From positions 62,001-126,000 of the forward strand of contig NZ_MBTA01000025.1 of the NCBI RefSeq assembly GCF_003609575.1: a stretch of 64,000 nt of DNA. Direction: 5' to 3'. The translations under genes were made by a program, and so were the position numbers. This DNA is from Pelobium manganitolerans (lineage in GTDB: Bacteria; Bacteroidota; Bacteroidia; Sphingobacteriales; Sphingobacteriaceae). Below the pieces are notes generated by a model that had not been told where the DNA came from, made no database searches, and saw only the letters and a program-made list of their open reading frames with translations. This document shows positions 50,901 to 59,214 of the stretch, piece after piece (position 1 is the first letter of the stretch; every line of letters begins with the position of its first letter).

Positions 50901-53484
50901 TGTTCTCCAGCGCATGTTCCATCAGCGTGTAGCCATAAGTGGTACGGCCGCTTTTAGGTGTAACGGCAAACTCCCTGGAAACCTTGATGTTCATTCCGGT
51001 GCTTACCTTGAAAGCATCCAATGAAGCGAAGTAGTTAATGGTAGCATCCTGCTCAAACAGGGCAGTTGCGAAACGCTGGTAGTAAGAAGTGGGTATCCAG
51101 CGTTCACCTAAATTGAAATCCAGTAGTTCAAACGGAATACGCTCCGGCTGCACCTTCAATATGGCATCAGCGCTTCGTTTATATTGCGGATTGTCGGGAA
51201 ACTCATCGGACAGATGTTCTGCCTGTCTTAGTTTTTCCACCACATTACCGCTTAAATATTGATCGGCAGTTTCCCATTCATTGCTGGCAGGATTTAGGTA
51301 CACATGGTTGCCCAGGCGACCGATCACCTCATTTTCTTCCAGCCCCATTGCGGCGCTGATAAATCCTACATCTACTTTCCCTGTATCATTAAGACTGTGT
51401 GCCAGAGCTTCAATGGGATCATCGGTGATGAACCGTTCTTTTACGTGATGAATAGCATGAGTAAGAATGTCGGCTTTTACAAACCTTTCGCCATCCCTTC
51501 GTTCGAGAGAAGAAAGCGTAATAACACCAAAGGCGGTATCTTCAAGAATGCGCCTGCGATTATCAGAACCATTTAAAAGCCCGTATTCGGCAATAAACTT
51601 TTCATAAGTAGTGTTAAGCTTGTCTCTGTCAACATCGGTAATGGCTTCCCCTGATACTTCCTTGCCGGATAATTCGAGATAAGCGTCGCGTAATGCAGTG
51701 TAACTTTCATAGAAGCGAACATTCCCCTGAAGACCGAGGGGCTGAAAAACTGCCTGTTTATATTCAGGATCGGGGCTACCTATAGTTCCGACGCTGCCCA
51801 TGTGCACCACCAATGTCCCTTCCTGGTAATAAGATTTCAGGCCAATAAAAGGAAGCGGCGTTTTTTGCTCAAAGTGGAAAAAGCCTTCTAATGTCTGATC
51901 GCCTTCATATTTGAAACTGTGATCAAACTGTTTAAGGTAATTTGAAATACCTGTGAGTTCATGCCCCAATAAGCGGGCATCCATCCAGTTTATTGACAGT
52001 TGATTTACTTCCTTGAGATTGGAATAGAGCTTATATAAAAAGCGGTTGCTTTTGTGCTGTTTTGCTGTAAGCAATACCACATTTTCGTGGCTCGGCTTAT
52101 CAGTTGTACGGATTGTACCAACAATACGGGCCGTTGTTTTTTGTACAATGGTTTCATCGAGCGGGTTGATATAGGCCATCGCCCGATTGATCTGTTCTGC
52201 CGGTGCAGTATCAAATAGCCCCAATTGTACTGATGGGGCTTCTGCCTTACTTTCCGGCATCGGCAGGTAAGTCAGCTTTTTGCCTTCGTTTTCTATAACC
52301 GGCAAGGCCAGTGTTTGCGCCTTTTGGAATAGTTTTGCATTGAAGCGATTTTGGAATTGATGTGTAAGGCTGGCATAAAGGGCGTCTCGTATCTGGTTAA
52401 TATCACCTTCCTGCCATACTACTTCTGAAGCCCTGCCGTATTGATTTTTTCCGGGCTTACGCACATTGCCCATAACAACATCATGATCGTGCGTAGAGAT
52501 GAAGTAGTTGTAAGGAAAACGGCCATACTCATTCTCCCTTTCACGTACTTCATTCAGCCAATCTTCTTCCCAGCTTATCTTTTCCTTTGCTGTATTTTTT
52601 TGAACGATTAACAGGTGATTTGGCGCTTCTGTATTACCTGTATCTTTCATCAGGTTGTCCGGCATTACAGCCAGACCCACGAAGTTTGCCCGCTCAAACA
52701 GGTATTCCCTTGCTGCATGGTTAGAAGGGCTGTTCAAAAAGGCATCCGTTGTAATGAATGCCATCAGACCACCTTCGGCCAGTTTATCCAAACCTTTAGC
52801 AAAAAAGTAATTGTGTATTTTGCCATATATTTCCTTGTCTGGGAATGCTTCGTCATATACAGAGAAGTTTCCGAAGGGAATATTGCTTACTACGAGGTCA
52901 TAACTGCCATTATCTCTAACCGGCGCTTCTTCAAACCCCGTGATATGGGTAGCTGTTTTTACAAGGAGCGTGCTGTTAACGGCAGAAAGCACCAATCCCG
53001 TAAGCCTGTCTTTTTCGACAGCGGTGATCTGTTCCAGTTCAGAAAAGGCCGTAACAGCTTCGCTGATAAATATGCCGGAACCGGCAGAAGGCTCGTATAA
53101 CCTTTTAGGCTGTATGCCTTGTGCTTCAAGTACACCATATAGTGTTTGGGGCACGACCTTTGGTGTATAGAAAGCGGTCAGAACACTGTGCCGTAATGAA
53201 GCAATGATTTCTTTATAGGCTGCATCACTATAGTTTTTCTTGAGCAGCTCATGTAATTGTGTTATACCCTGGTGGTGCTTCAGGTCTTCTTTGGTAGCCC
53301 CATTAGCCTGCCATTCCTCTGGTATGCCGTAGGGATATAAAACGGCCTTGATGCCGCCAAACCCTGCGTATTTTTTCAGGCTGGCGACATCCTCCGCAGT
53401 AAGCGGGTGACCATTCTGATAATCCAACGCTATTCGGATAGCATCAAGATTATCTTGCAGCTTTTGAGAAACATTGTAAGCCAT
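47944..53484 (-). CDS. Giant N6-adenine methylase-helicase fusion (DarB-like, probable anti-restriction protein)
   Basis: An 1846-residue protein from the ATG at 53484. The methyltransferase part lies in about residues 90-330: motif I RLYEPSAGSGIFISEA and motif IV SNIPFG, a variant of NPPF. A middle region of unknown fold follows. An SF2/SNF2-type helicase spans about residues 1000-1560: Walker A HEVGLGKTFT, DESH box (LFVDESHKYKNL), motif III FLSGTPISNS, and motif VI ELEQRNGRGARQGN. The last 250 residues are coiled coil. The order matches phage P1 DarB-type methylase-helicases, which protect incoming DNA from restriction. Such proteins are frequent in Bacteroidota ICEs. It sits between TraF and the DUF1896-like gene in the transfer operon. 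Confidence 0.85.
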   Translation of the reverse strand: MAYNVSQKLQDNLDAIRIALDYQNGHPLTAEDVASLKKYAGFGGIKAVLYPYGIPEEWQANGATKEDLKHHQGITQLHELLKKNYSDAAYKEIIASLRHSVLTAFYTPKVVPQTLYGVLEAQGIQPKRLYEPSAGSGIFISEAVTAFSELEQITAVEKDRLTGLVLSAVNSTLLVKTATHITGFEEAPVRDNGSYDLVVSNIPFGNFSVYDEAFPDKEIYGKIHNYFFAKGLDKLAEGGLMAFITTDAFLNSPSNHAAREYLFERANFVGLAVMPDNLMKDTGNTEAPNHLLIVQKNTAKEKISWEEDWLNEVRERENEYGRFPYNYFISTHDHDVVMGNVRKPGKNQYGRASEVVWQEGDINQIRDALYASLTHQFQNRFNAKLFQKAQTLALPVIENEGKKLTYLPMPESKAEAPSVQLGLFDTAPAEQINRAMAYINPLDETIVQKTTARIVGTIRTTDKPSHENVVLLTAKQHKSNRFLYKLYSNLKEVNQLSINWMDARLLGHELTGISNYLKQFDHSFKYEGDQTLEGFFHFEQKTPLPFIGLKSYYQEGTLVVHMGSVGTIGSPDPEYKQAVFQPLGLQGNVRFYESYTALRDAYLELSGKEVSGEAITDVDRDKLNTTYEKFIAEYGLLNGSDNRRRILEDTAFGVITLSSLERRDGERFVKADILTHAIHHVKERFITDDPIEALAHSLNDTGKVDVGFISAAMGLEENEVIGRLGNHVYLNPASNEWETADQYLSGNVVEKLRQAEHLSDEFPDNPQYKRSADAILKVQPERIPFELLDFNLGERWIPTSYYQRFATALFEQDATINYFASLDAFKVSTGMNIKVSREFAVTPKSGRTTYGYTLMEHALENTTPFFTYEVKGPNNTTIRLPDSEAIQLAHQKIEQIRSGFISWLNELPDTEKKHLENLYNDTFNCYVLREFDGTHLNFPGLDKKALGIEDLYSSQKNAAWRIIQNRGALVDHEVGLGKTFTMIVSAQEMKRLGIVHKPMIVALKANVNQIAETYKKAYPKARILFPGQNDFTPAQRLRLFHEIKNNNWDCIILTHDQFGKIPQSPEIQKEIFQTELNNVERDLETVKDLGGDISKKMLKGLEIRKNNLEGKLKGVLKDIEEKKDAGINFRDMGIDHLFVDESHKYKNLTFTTRHNRVAGLGNMEGSQKALNMLFAVRELQSRFNSDLCVTFLSGTPISNSLTEMYLLFKYLRPKEMERQHIENFDGWAAVFARKTTDFEFSVTNEIIAKERFRHFIKVPELALFYNEITDYKTAKHINLDKPNLNETLVNIKPTPEQVEFIKNLMQFAKTGNGELIGRGRLTPEEDKGRMLIATNYAKKMAADMRLISEWKYSDHPDNKVNVSARKIAEIYQESMQHKGTQIVFSDIGTPKPNEFNIYDALKEKLVTDFGIPEREITFIHDWTDTKKPELFRKMNRGEIRILLGSTEKAGTGLNVQQRVVAMHHLDIPWKPSELEQRNGRGARQGNLIAKEHYENKVRNYVYAVEQSLDNYKFNLLKNKQTFISQMKNCELNVRTIDEGAIDEKSGMNFSEYIAILSGDTSLLEKSKLEKKIAVMESLKVSHFREVSRNKYQLETLQNEQASTVKTLDKLRADETAYKNALQIDKDGVKANLIKLDNISSADSEAIGKHIIKLFQDWKPTAAGEHTTQVGTLYGFNLYIRRQQQAYEENGVFEYRYSNSFYAQRGHEGIKYTYNNGLPNTDNPKLAARHFLNAIDRVESLKDKYEHTLSDLATAIPKMEQLTVKPFLQEVELVQMKNELANLERQIAIKIQENQLKQQQVTEHQPDEVAEVPVIQLNEKLNGQIAPKEVILPTQQMAERSRSRIRI

Positions 53485-53519
53485 AACCACACATTTTCTT
53501 TCTTCACTTTTCTTTTGGC

Positions 53520-53948
53520 TTAGGCGAGATAGTCATGCAGCTGTCCGATGATGGCATATCTCAAATGCCTGTTTGCTTCATTTTCACTGTTAAAATCAAA
53601 ATCACTGAAGATGCTCTTGCAAGCTTCAATGAGGTTGACTACTTCATAGGTGAGTGTTCCGTTTTCTTTCATCCGCAGGTAGTCATCATTAAATTCTTCC
53701 TCGATAACTGAGCGGATAAACTGGTAGCGGGACGGCTTCAAATCCTCCGTCATAGCTTGCAGGCACAATTCCTCAATAATGTATTGCGGCTTTTCTTCGC
53801 TAAGAAACTGGGTTGCCATTGGCATAACCGCGGCTACCTTTTCTTCCAGATAGCGCGTAACTGAATAGTCCTCCTGCAAGCTGAGCATAAGGTCAGGGTT
53901 GTTGTGGACGATATACGCCCACAACTTTTCCGTTAGCATACTTTGCAT
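53520..53948 (-). CDS. DUF1896-like protein of conjugative elements
   Basis: A 142-residue acidic, all-helical cytoplasmic protein: LWAYIVHNNPDLMLSLQEDY, VTRYLEEKVAAVMPMATQFL and SRYQFIRSVIEEEFNDDYLRM. The pattern matches from memory the DUF1896 family found in Bacteroidota conjugative elements. The ATG at 53948 is used; one three codons later is possible. It lies 29 bases before the giant methylase-helicase and may work with it. No catalytic site is visible. Confidence 0.65.
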   Translation of the reverse strand: MQSMLTEKLWAYIVHNNPDLMLSLQEDYSVTRYLEEKVAAVMPMATQFLSEEKPQYIIEELCLQAMTEDLKPSRYQFIRSVIEEEFNDDYLRMKENGTLTYEVVNLIEACKSIFSDFDFNSENEANRHLRYAIIGQLHDYLA

Positions 53949-53961
53949 ACGTCCTGATTTT

Positions 53962-54300
53962 TTAAACTCCGAAGAAGGATTGAATAACGGTGGCTACCAC
54001 TACCAGAAAAATACAACTGCCAAACCAGGCGGCTGCAACCTTTCCGGTGTCCTGATCACCTGCATTCCATTTCTGATACACCTTAACCGCACCAATTAAA
54101 CCAAGCAATGCGCCTACTGCATACATCAGGTTTGTACCTGCTGCAAAATAGCTTCGCACCTTAGTGTTGGCTTCGTTGATGCCCTGTATGCCATCCTGAG
54201 CGAACGCTCCATAATGAATGGCTAATAGTGCCAGAGCGGCACAGATCATAATAACCCTTTTTCGGTTATCCGCTTTTGTTTTCCTGCTGCACATTTCCAT
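53962..54300 (-). CDS. traE: Conjugative transposon protein TraE (DUF4134, VirB2-like)
   Basis: A 112-residue small membrane protein resembling pilin-like components. It has an N-terminal signal-like helix (VIMICAALALLAIHYGAFAQ), then the conserved-type segment GIQGINEANTKVRSYFAAGTNLMYAVGALLGLIGAVKVYQKWNAG split over one helix, and a last helix (GSCIFLVVVATVIQSFFG). The proximity to TraF and TraG fits CTnDOT-type gene order, though here the DarB-like gene separates TraE from TraF. Confidence 0.88.
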   Translation of the reverse strand: MEMCSRKTKADNRKRVIMICAALALLAIHYGAFAQDGIQGINEANTKVRSYFAAGTNLMYAVGALLGLIGAVKVYQKWNAGDQDTGKVAAAWFGSCIFLVVVATVIQSFFGV

Positions 54301-54433
54301 AACACACGTTTATTAAAATTTAAAATCAATTCTTAAAAAAGGAGCGGCTTCGCCGTCACACATCCCGCTTATTCCTACCACACTTTGCCCTTACGCACCG
54401 GGGAGGACAGGGAAGCACACTCCGTCAGGACTG

Positions 54434-54910
54434 TCACACTGCTTCCTTCCACAACAGTTCCACTTCATCCTCATTAAGTGTAACAGCACCATATTTTTGA
54501 CACTCAGATACAATCAGTTCATTAATAGATGAGCGAATGGGTGAGTATCTCACAGAAGGGTATTCTTTCAGCACCATGCTGAGAAATTGCTTAAATTCCT
54601 GGGGAATGAGTTTTCTACGGGAGGCATCTGCTATTACCGCTTTCAGGCGTTCGATAAGATGCTCCACTTCTGAAAATTCATCATCTGTGGTTTCCTCAAA
54701 ACCACTGGTTTCCTGAAGGCTTTCTTCATTGTCCGGATTGTATGCAGCATGATCGTTAGAGACGGCTGCTCTGAACTTCAGTTTTCTTTTCCCGGATAAT
54801 AGATCCTTGATCTCACCTGAGAAATACTTCATACCTACAAAGAGGTAGTAGATGGCTAATAGTATGGCAACTGCAATAATGTAGTCTGACCATGAAATGT
54901 TTTTTAACAT
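54434..54910 (-). CDS. Single-pass membrane protein upstream of TraE, unknown function
   Basis: About 158 residues from the ATG at 54910; the frame is open further upstream to 55069, but that part is polar and unlike a natural start. A transmembrane helix lies near residues 8-28 (YIIAVAILLAIYYLFVGMKYF). An acidic linker (DNEESLQETSGFEETTDDEFSE) leads to a helical C-terminal domain (RRKLIPQEFKQFLSMVLKEY, SINELIVSECQKYGAVTL). It is the first clear gene of the leftward tra block. Bacteroidota elements often have a similar small membrane protein here. Function unknown. Confidence 0.65.
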   Translation of the reverse strand: MLKNISWSDYIIAVAILLAIYYLFVGMKYFSGEIKDLLSGKRKLKFRAAVSNDHAAYNPDNEESLQETSGFEETTDDEFSEVEHLIERLKAVIADASRRKLIPQEFKQFLSMVLKEYPSVRYSPIRSSINELIVSECQKYGAVTLNEDEVELLWKEAV

Positions 54911-55159
54911 ACGCTTGCTTTTTTCGTTTACACTTTTCTTCCCGACTTTGAAAGCCGTTGTCTTCTGTTGTTTCTGATAGCAAAAAAACGAAGACGAACA
55001 AGGCGTTTCAAGTCCAACATTTCTTGTACTGAAAGTTGTACCCATTGTACCCCTATGATTATCAGCCATTTTAGATCGCTGAGAACCGATTATTTTTTTT
55101 AAATTAGTAGTCGGAAATTTGATTGACCGTTATTGTTGAATAGCTAAAAAGCCATTGGT

Positions 55160-55681
55160 ATGAAAACAGTAAGTGTATTCGGACTTGCCATATTATTTCT
55201 GACATCTTGTAGTCAGCTTAAACTGGAAAAAGAAGAAGCGGCTTCGGTAATCCGTGCCGAGAAGAATTACCCCAAAGTGTACGAGTATGAAATCAACATG
55301 ACTGATCCGGCAAGCGCCAGAAAGTTATTGGATGCAGGACTGGAAGCGGAGGGACTGGTAACTATAGATAAAACGCAGAAGCTAAAAGATGCGGGGCAGC
55401 CTATCGTCCATTTTACAGAGAAAGCAAAGCCTTACCTCGTTCGCATAAATGAGAAGTACGATAACGTGCAGGTAGTAAAGGTTGCAGATATGGATTTGGC
55501 AGAAGTTACAGGCATTCAATTGCAGGAAGACAATAAAGGTGCTACAGTTGAATATACAGTTGCCTATAAGAACATCACGCCTTTTGCGAAGCTGATGAAA
55601 CGCGATTTATCCGAAAAGAAAACGGAACGTGCCGACCTATCCCATTTTGATACTGGTTGGAAAGTGGATAAGCAACGATAA
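55160..55681 (+). CDS. Lipoprotein of unknown function, opposite to the tra operon
   Basis: A 173-residue lipoprotein: signal MKTVSVFGLAILFLTSCSQ with lipobox LTSC. The mature part is mixed alpha/beta with YPKVYEYEINMTDPASARKL and ADMDLAEVTGIQLQEDNKGATVEYTVAYKN split over two strands, but no family is recognised. It is the only plus-strand gene between 31.5 and 64 kb, divergent from the tra block and convergent with the gene at 55686 (4 bases between stops). A surface-exclusion or immunity role is possible given the place; it is unproven. Confidence 0.65.
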   Translation: MKTVSVFGLAILFLTSCSQLKLEKEEAASVIRAEKNYPKVYEYEINMTDPASARKLLDAGLEAEGLVTIDKTQKLKDAGQPIVHFTEKAKPYLVRINEKYDNVQVVKVADMDLAEVTGIQLQEDNKGATVEYTVAYKNITPFAKLMKRDLSEKKTERADLSHFDTGWKVDKQR

Positions 55682-55685
55682 GACA

Positions 55686-56879
55686 TCAGTATTCGTTTAT
55701 CCTTTTAATCATCTGCTGAAGCGTTTCTATTACGATCTCCTTATCTCTCATCTCTGCGGAATAGGACTTGCTCCTCATGCTATCATAGGATATGTTTTCC
55801 TGATAGGGAGTAGATAGATATGGAACAATATTTTTGAAAACGCTGTTCAGGGAGCGTGCCATAACAACTTTGAGGTCATCTGCTGCTCTTAATATCAATG
55901 CCATTTGATCAACGGAAAGTATAGATAAGAGCTTTGTCTTTTCCTTTTGCACAACTTTTTTGGGTGTTTCAACTCCTTTTAACGGAACTATTGAATAATG
56001 TATCTGCTTTTCCAAATAAAATACTTCCTGTGTAAACCAATTGGAGACTTGCTTATGCAGATCAGCATCTTTTCGATTAAAAATTATCCCCGGCTTTTTG
56101 TGATATTGTTTTAACAGTTTAAGGTAAAAAAGCAGCCTATCCATTTTTTCACCTGGTTGCTCCAGATCGTTAGTGCTGGCAGCTAATCTTTGTGTCAGGC
56201 GGTAAATGTAAGGTTTGCTATTAAAATTCATATTGATGAGTAATTCATCAAGTCTGGAATAAACAGCAGCTTCATCTACAGGTTCAAGGCGTTCTAATTC
56301 TAAAACGAGGTCTTTTATGTAAAGTATTTCCTGAAAGATATATGTGTGTTTATCGGGAGGCTGAGTTAGAAACTTCTCCAATTCCTGTTTTAATGTTTGA
56401 AAAGTCGGATGGTAAGCCTCATAATCGAGCAACCTCTTATCAACCGCCGATAGCCGCTTAACCAATTCTTTTTTAAGAACGGCCAGATAAGTAGCCGGCA
56501 CTCTTTCCTCTACGCTAAGGTAACTTATAAATCGGTGCTCAATTAATGTGAGTAACTCATCAATACATGCTATTATAGTATCTAACACTTGCCGTACAGG
56601 AAGGCTTTCTTTCATGAGCGACAGGTCTTCCAATGCCTGATCTAATAAAGTAATCAAGCTTGAATGATATTTCTTTATCAGGCATCTGATTTTTGCCTCG
56701 TCATTCAGATTAAATACGGTGGACTTAATGGCAGTCTGAACCTTATCCTTTTGCGAGATCACCTGATCGGTGATTTCTGCAATATCGCCGGGTACGGCAA
56801 TATTTACCTTGCTTTTTTCTGGATTTAATGTTACAGTAACCAAAGTATCCAGCCATTCCAATACATAACCGTCACACAT
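55686..56879 (-). CDS. Hypothetical helical protein, possibly RteC-like regulator
   Basis: A 397-residue cytoplasmic protein, almost entirely helical (LDTIIACIDELLTLIEHRF, YIFQEILYIKDLVLELERLE). The last 80 residues (LLSILSVDQMALILRAAD, then STPYQENISYDSMRSKSY and VIETLQQMIKRIN) recall the C-terminal region of RteC proteins that control excision and transfer of CTnDOT-type elements. The resemblance is in layout and some residues only. Its place between the tra genes and the hybrid sensor kinase fits a regulatory role. A TAnnTTTG box at 56916-56923 lies upstream. Confidence 0.5.
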   Translation of the reverse strand: MCDGYVLEWLDTLVTVTLNPEKSKVNIAVPGDIAEITDQVISQKDKVQTAIKSTVFNLNDEAKIRCLIKKYHSSLITLLDQALEDLSLMKESLPVRQVLDTIIACIDELLTLIEHRFISYLSVEERVPATYLAVLKKELVKRLSAVDKRLLDYEAYHPTFQTLKQELEKFLTQPPDKHTYIFQEILYIKDLVLELERLEPVDEAAVYSRLDELLINMNFNSKPYIYRLTQRLAASTNDLEQPGEKMDRLLFYLKLLKQYHKKPGIIFNRKDADLHKQVSNWFTQEVFYLEKQIHYSIVPLKGVETPKKVVQKEKTKLLSILSVDQMALILRAADDLKVVMARSLNSVFKNIVPYLSTPYQENISYDSMRSKSYSAEMRDKEIVIETLQQMIKRINEY

Positions 56880-56915
56880 ACCCTTTACTTTAGTTTTGAT
56901 GACTATTCATCATTA

Positions 56916-56923
56916 CAAAGGTA
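56916..56923 (-). promoter_or_regulatory. Possible -7 box for the gene at 55686-56879
   Basis: Minus-strand TACCTTTG fits TAnnTTTG. The nearest minus-strand TTTG (56939-56942) is 15 bases upstream rather than 19, so the spacing is short. The start would be about 30 bases before the ATG. Confidence 0.4.
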
Positions 56924-57002
56924 GATCGGTATGATGCGCAAACCTATACGGCTTTTCTACTATTTTCGTACGCAATTAATAGTAAATCAACGATTTGTAG
57001 CC

Positions 57003-59207
57003 TCATTTGCTTAGCTTATTTATAAGCTCTATTTTATTTGAAACTTCTGCCTTCTCGAAGATGTTCTGGATATGTTTTGTTACGGTCTTTTCGGAAATGA
57101 ATAGCTCTTTAGCTATATCCCTGTAAGTTTTCCCTTTAAAAATCAGCCGGGCTACTTCCTTTTCGCGGGATGTGAGTTGAAATAATTTACTGTTTTGCTC
57201 AAACTGCGAATAGGAAGATTGGGCCATATTGTCAGCTTCCTGGCCTTTGCCCTTTTTTAAGGCAGCAATGGATGTGTTGAGTATCGCCTTTTGCTGCTTT
57301 ACAATATTATCAAGTATGGTTTCAATTTTCTGGCTTAATTCCTCAAATGAAAACGGCTTAGAAATGAAGTCAATTGCCCCAAGCCGCAAACCCTTCAAGC
57401 GGTCGGTAGGAGTGGATTTAGCAGTTAAAAATATAATGGGTATGTGACTATATTTATCTTGTTCTAATAGAGCTTTTGCGAAAGCATAGCCGTCCATTTT
57501 GTCCATCATGACATCAGATAGTATCAGATCTGGCATCACAGGCATTCCAAATAGTTTTTTTAATGCTTCGGAGCCGTTATAAGCAACAAATACATTGTAG
57601 CTAATCCGAAGTTTGTTTGAAAGAAAATTAGTCATCGCAACGTTATCCTCTACCAGCAATATTGTTCTTTTTTTCGTATCATAATCACTATCAGTTACTT
57701 CATTATAATTGAAGCTATAATTGAGTTTATTTAAGGTATTTGCTTCTTTCACAGGTTTGTCCATTTCTGTGGGCTTATACCTGGGTAGTGTAATGATAAC
57801 CTTTGTGCCACGCATTTTAGTCGGATTACTTTCAATTAATACGGTGCCACCAATACCTTCAACTACTTTCTTTACTATTGGTAAGCCAAGACCCATGCCT
57901 TGCAGACTGGTATTTTTATGTCCGATCTGATAATAGGGCTCAAAAATATTCTTTTGCAAATCTTCCGCAATACCAATGCCTGTGTCCACTACAGAAAAGA
58001 CTATCTCATCATCGCAACCAGTTAATGAGATAACCACTTCTCCGTCCGGATCTGTAAATTTAATGGCGTTCTCTACAATATTATTTACTATACGGTAAAT
58101 TGCATTGGGATCGGCTTTGACAAAAATATTCTCATCTATACATGTTGAACATTCGATCTTATGTTTTCCACAATAGTGCTTGAACAAAGGAAGGCTGTCC
58201 TGAAGGATGCCGCTGAAATCAGAAACCTGATTATTCTTATAGGCATCAAGTCCTTTCGTAAATCGCTCTATGTCGAACAAGTTGATTACGTCAGCAGTCA
58301 GCTTATCTACGCCACCCTTTATAACATCCAATTCTTCTCCAGTACCATATTTACTGATATATTCATCCAGATAATTTTTTATCAACGTCAGAGGTGTTTT
58401 AGTCTCATGAACAAGGTTGACAAAATTATTCGTTTTCTGTTCATTGATTTTTTCCAGATCCTTAGTGCGTTTATCAACTTCGTCCTTAAGATCAGCATTC
58501 CAACTTCTCAGCCGCTGCTCTGATTCTATCAGTTTTTCATGCTCAGTTCTTACCATCTGTATATGTCTTGTCACCTGTAATCCAAACAATAACAGGAAGC
58601 CTATATTCGTGATTGATGCCTCAACTGCCTGACCTAAATCAAAGTAAGTGATTATTGGCAAGCCTATCCATGGTGTCAGGCTAAACAGCAATACGACCAT
58701 TTCCTGCCGGGCCTCTATGCTTGAAAAATCATGATTGTACTTGTAGCGGATAGCCTTTCCTAAAGAGATAATTACCCATATGGCATACAGGACGGGAATG
58801 ATAAGCAGATTTTGTGCATCCTTCAAATCTCCGGTAAACCAAAATACGAACACAAAAATGCAATAAGGCAAAATCAGGAACAGATAAACGCCCTTATAAA
58901 CGTGAAATTTCAGCTTTGTCAAGCCGAAGGCTTTATATACATAATACGGAAAGTAGCAGGGCGTAATGAAACCAGTGGCATATGCAATCACTTCCTGTAC
59001 AAAAAATGATCCCGGCAGTTTGGGATCGGGAAGCAGACCTCCCGTAATATTATAGGTTATAAGGAGAAAAATAAGGATCAGGTTAAGCGTAGTGGTCTTA
59101 TCATCTGGCCGGGCTAAACGAAATATTGCCAGATAGAAAAAGATAACTATTTCTATGCTCACAAAAAGAAATGTGACAATGTGCATTTGTGTTCCAAATA
59201 CCAGCAT
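57003..59207 (-). CDS. Hybrid sensor kinase with seven transmembrane helices, receiver and LuxR-type DNA-binding domain
   Basis: A 734-residue single-chain two-component system. Residues 1-213 form about seven hydrophobic helices with no large periplasmic domain. A coiled coil (residues 220-260) leads to the histidine kinase: phosphoacceptor His267 in NLVHETKTPLTLIKN, N box NNIVENAIKF, G1 VVDTGIGIAED and G2 GMGLGLPIVKK. A receiver domain spans about 515-635 with phosphoacceptor Asp565 in LILSDVMMDKMDG and Lys in FISKPFS. The C terminus (about 675-734) is a LuxR/NarL-type helix-turn-helix (LTSREKEVARLIFKGKTYRDIA, split across its helices). Being membrane-bound, it would bind DNA from the membrane or after cleavage. 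It lies 8 bases after the GNAT gene and next to the transfer region. Confidence 0.92.
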   Translation of the reverse strand: MLVFGTQMHIVTFLFVSIEIVIFFYLAIFRLARPDDKTTTLNLILIFLLITYNITGGLLPDPKLPGSFFVQEVIAYATGFITPCYFPYYVYKAFGLTKLKFHVYKGVYLFLILPYCIFVFVFWFTGDLKDAQNLLIIPVLYAIWVIISLGKAIRYKYNHDFSSIEARQEMVVLLFSLTPWIGLPIITYFDLGQAVEASITNIGFLLLFGLQVTRHIQMVRTEHEKLIESEQRLRSWNADLKDEVDKRTKDLEKINEQKTNNFVNLVHETKTPLTLIKNYLDEYISKYGTGEELDVIKGGVDKLTADVINLFDIERFTKGLDAYKNNQVSDFSGILQDSLPLFKHYCGKHKIECSTCIDENIFVKADPNAIYRIVNNIVENAIKFTDPDGEVVISLTGCDDEIVFSVVDTGIGIAEDLQKNIFEPYYQIGHKNTSLQGMGLGLPIVKKVVEGIGGTVLIESNPTKMRGTKVIITLPRYKPTEMDKPVKEANTLNKLNYSFNYNEVTDSDYDTKKRTILLVEDNVAMTNFLSNKLRISYNVFVAYNGSEALKKLFGMPVMPDLILSDVMMDKMDGYAFAKALLEQDKYSHIPIIFLTAKSTPTDRLKGLRLGAIDFISKPFSFEELSQKIETILDNIVKQQKAILNTSIAALKKGKGQEADNMAQSSYSQFEQNSKLFQLTSREKEVARLIFKGKTYRDIAKELFISEKTVTKHIQNIFEKAEVSNKIELINKLSK

Positions 59208-59214
59208 TGTCTTT

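Noticed and set aside
48044-53170. Many plus-strand frames opposite the giant methylase-helicase
   Set aside because: They are shadows of a well-supported long gene on the other strand and show no domain pattern.
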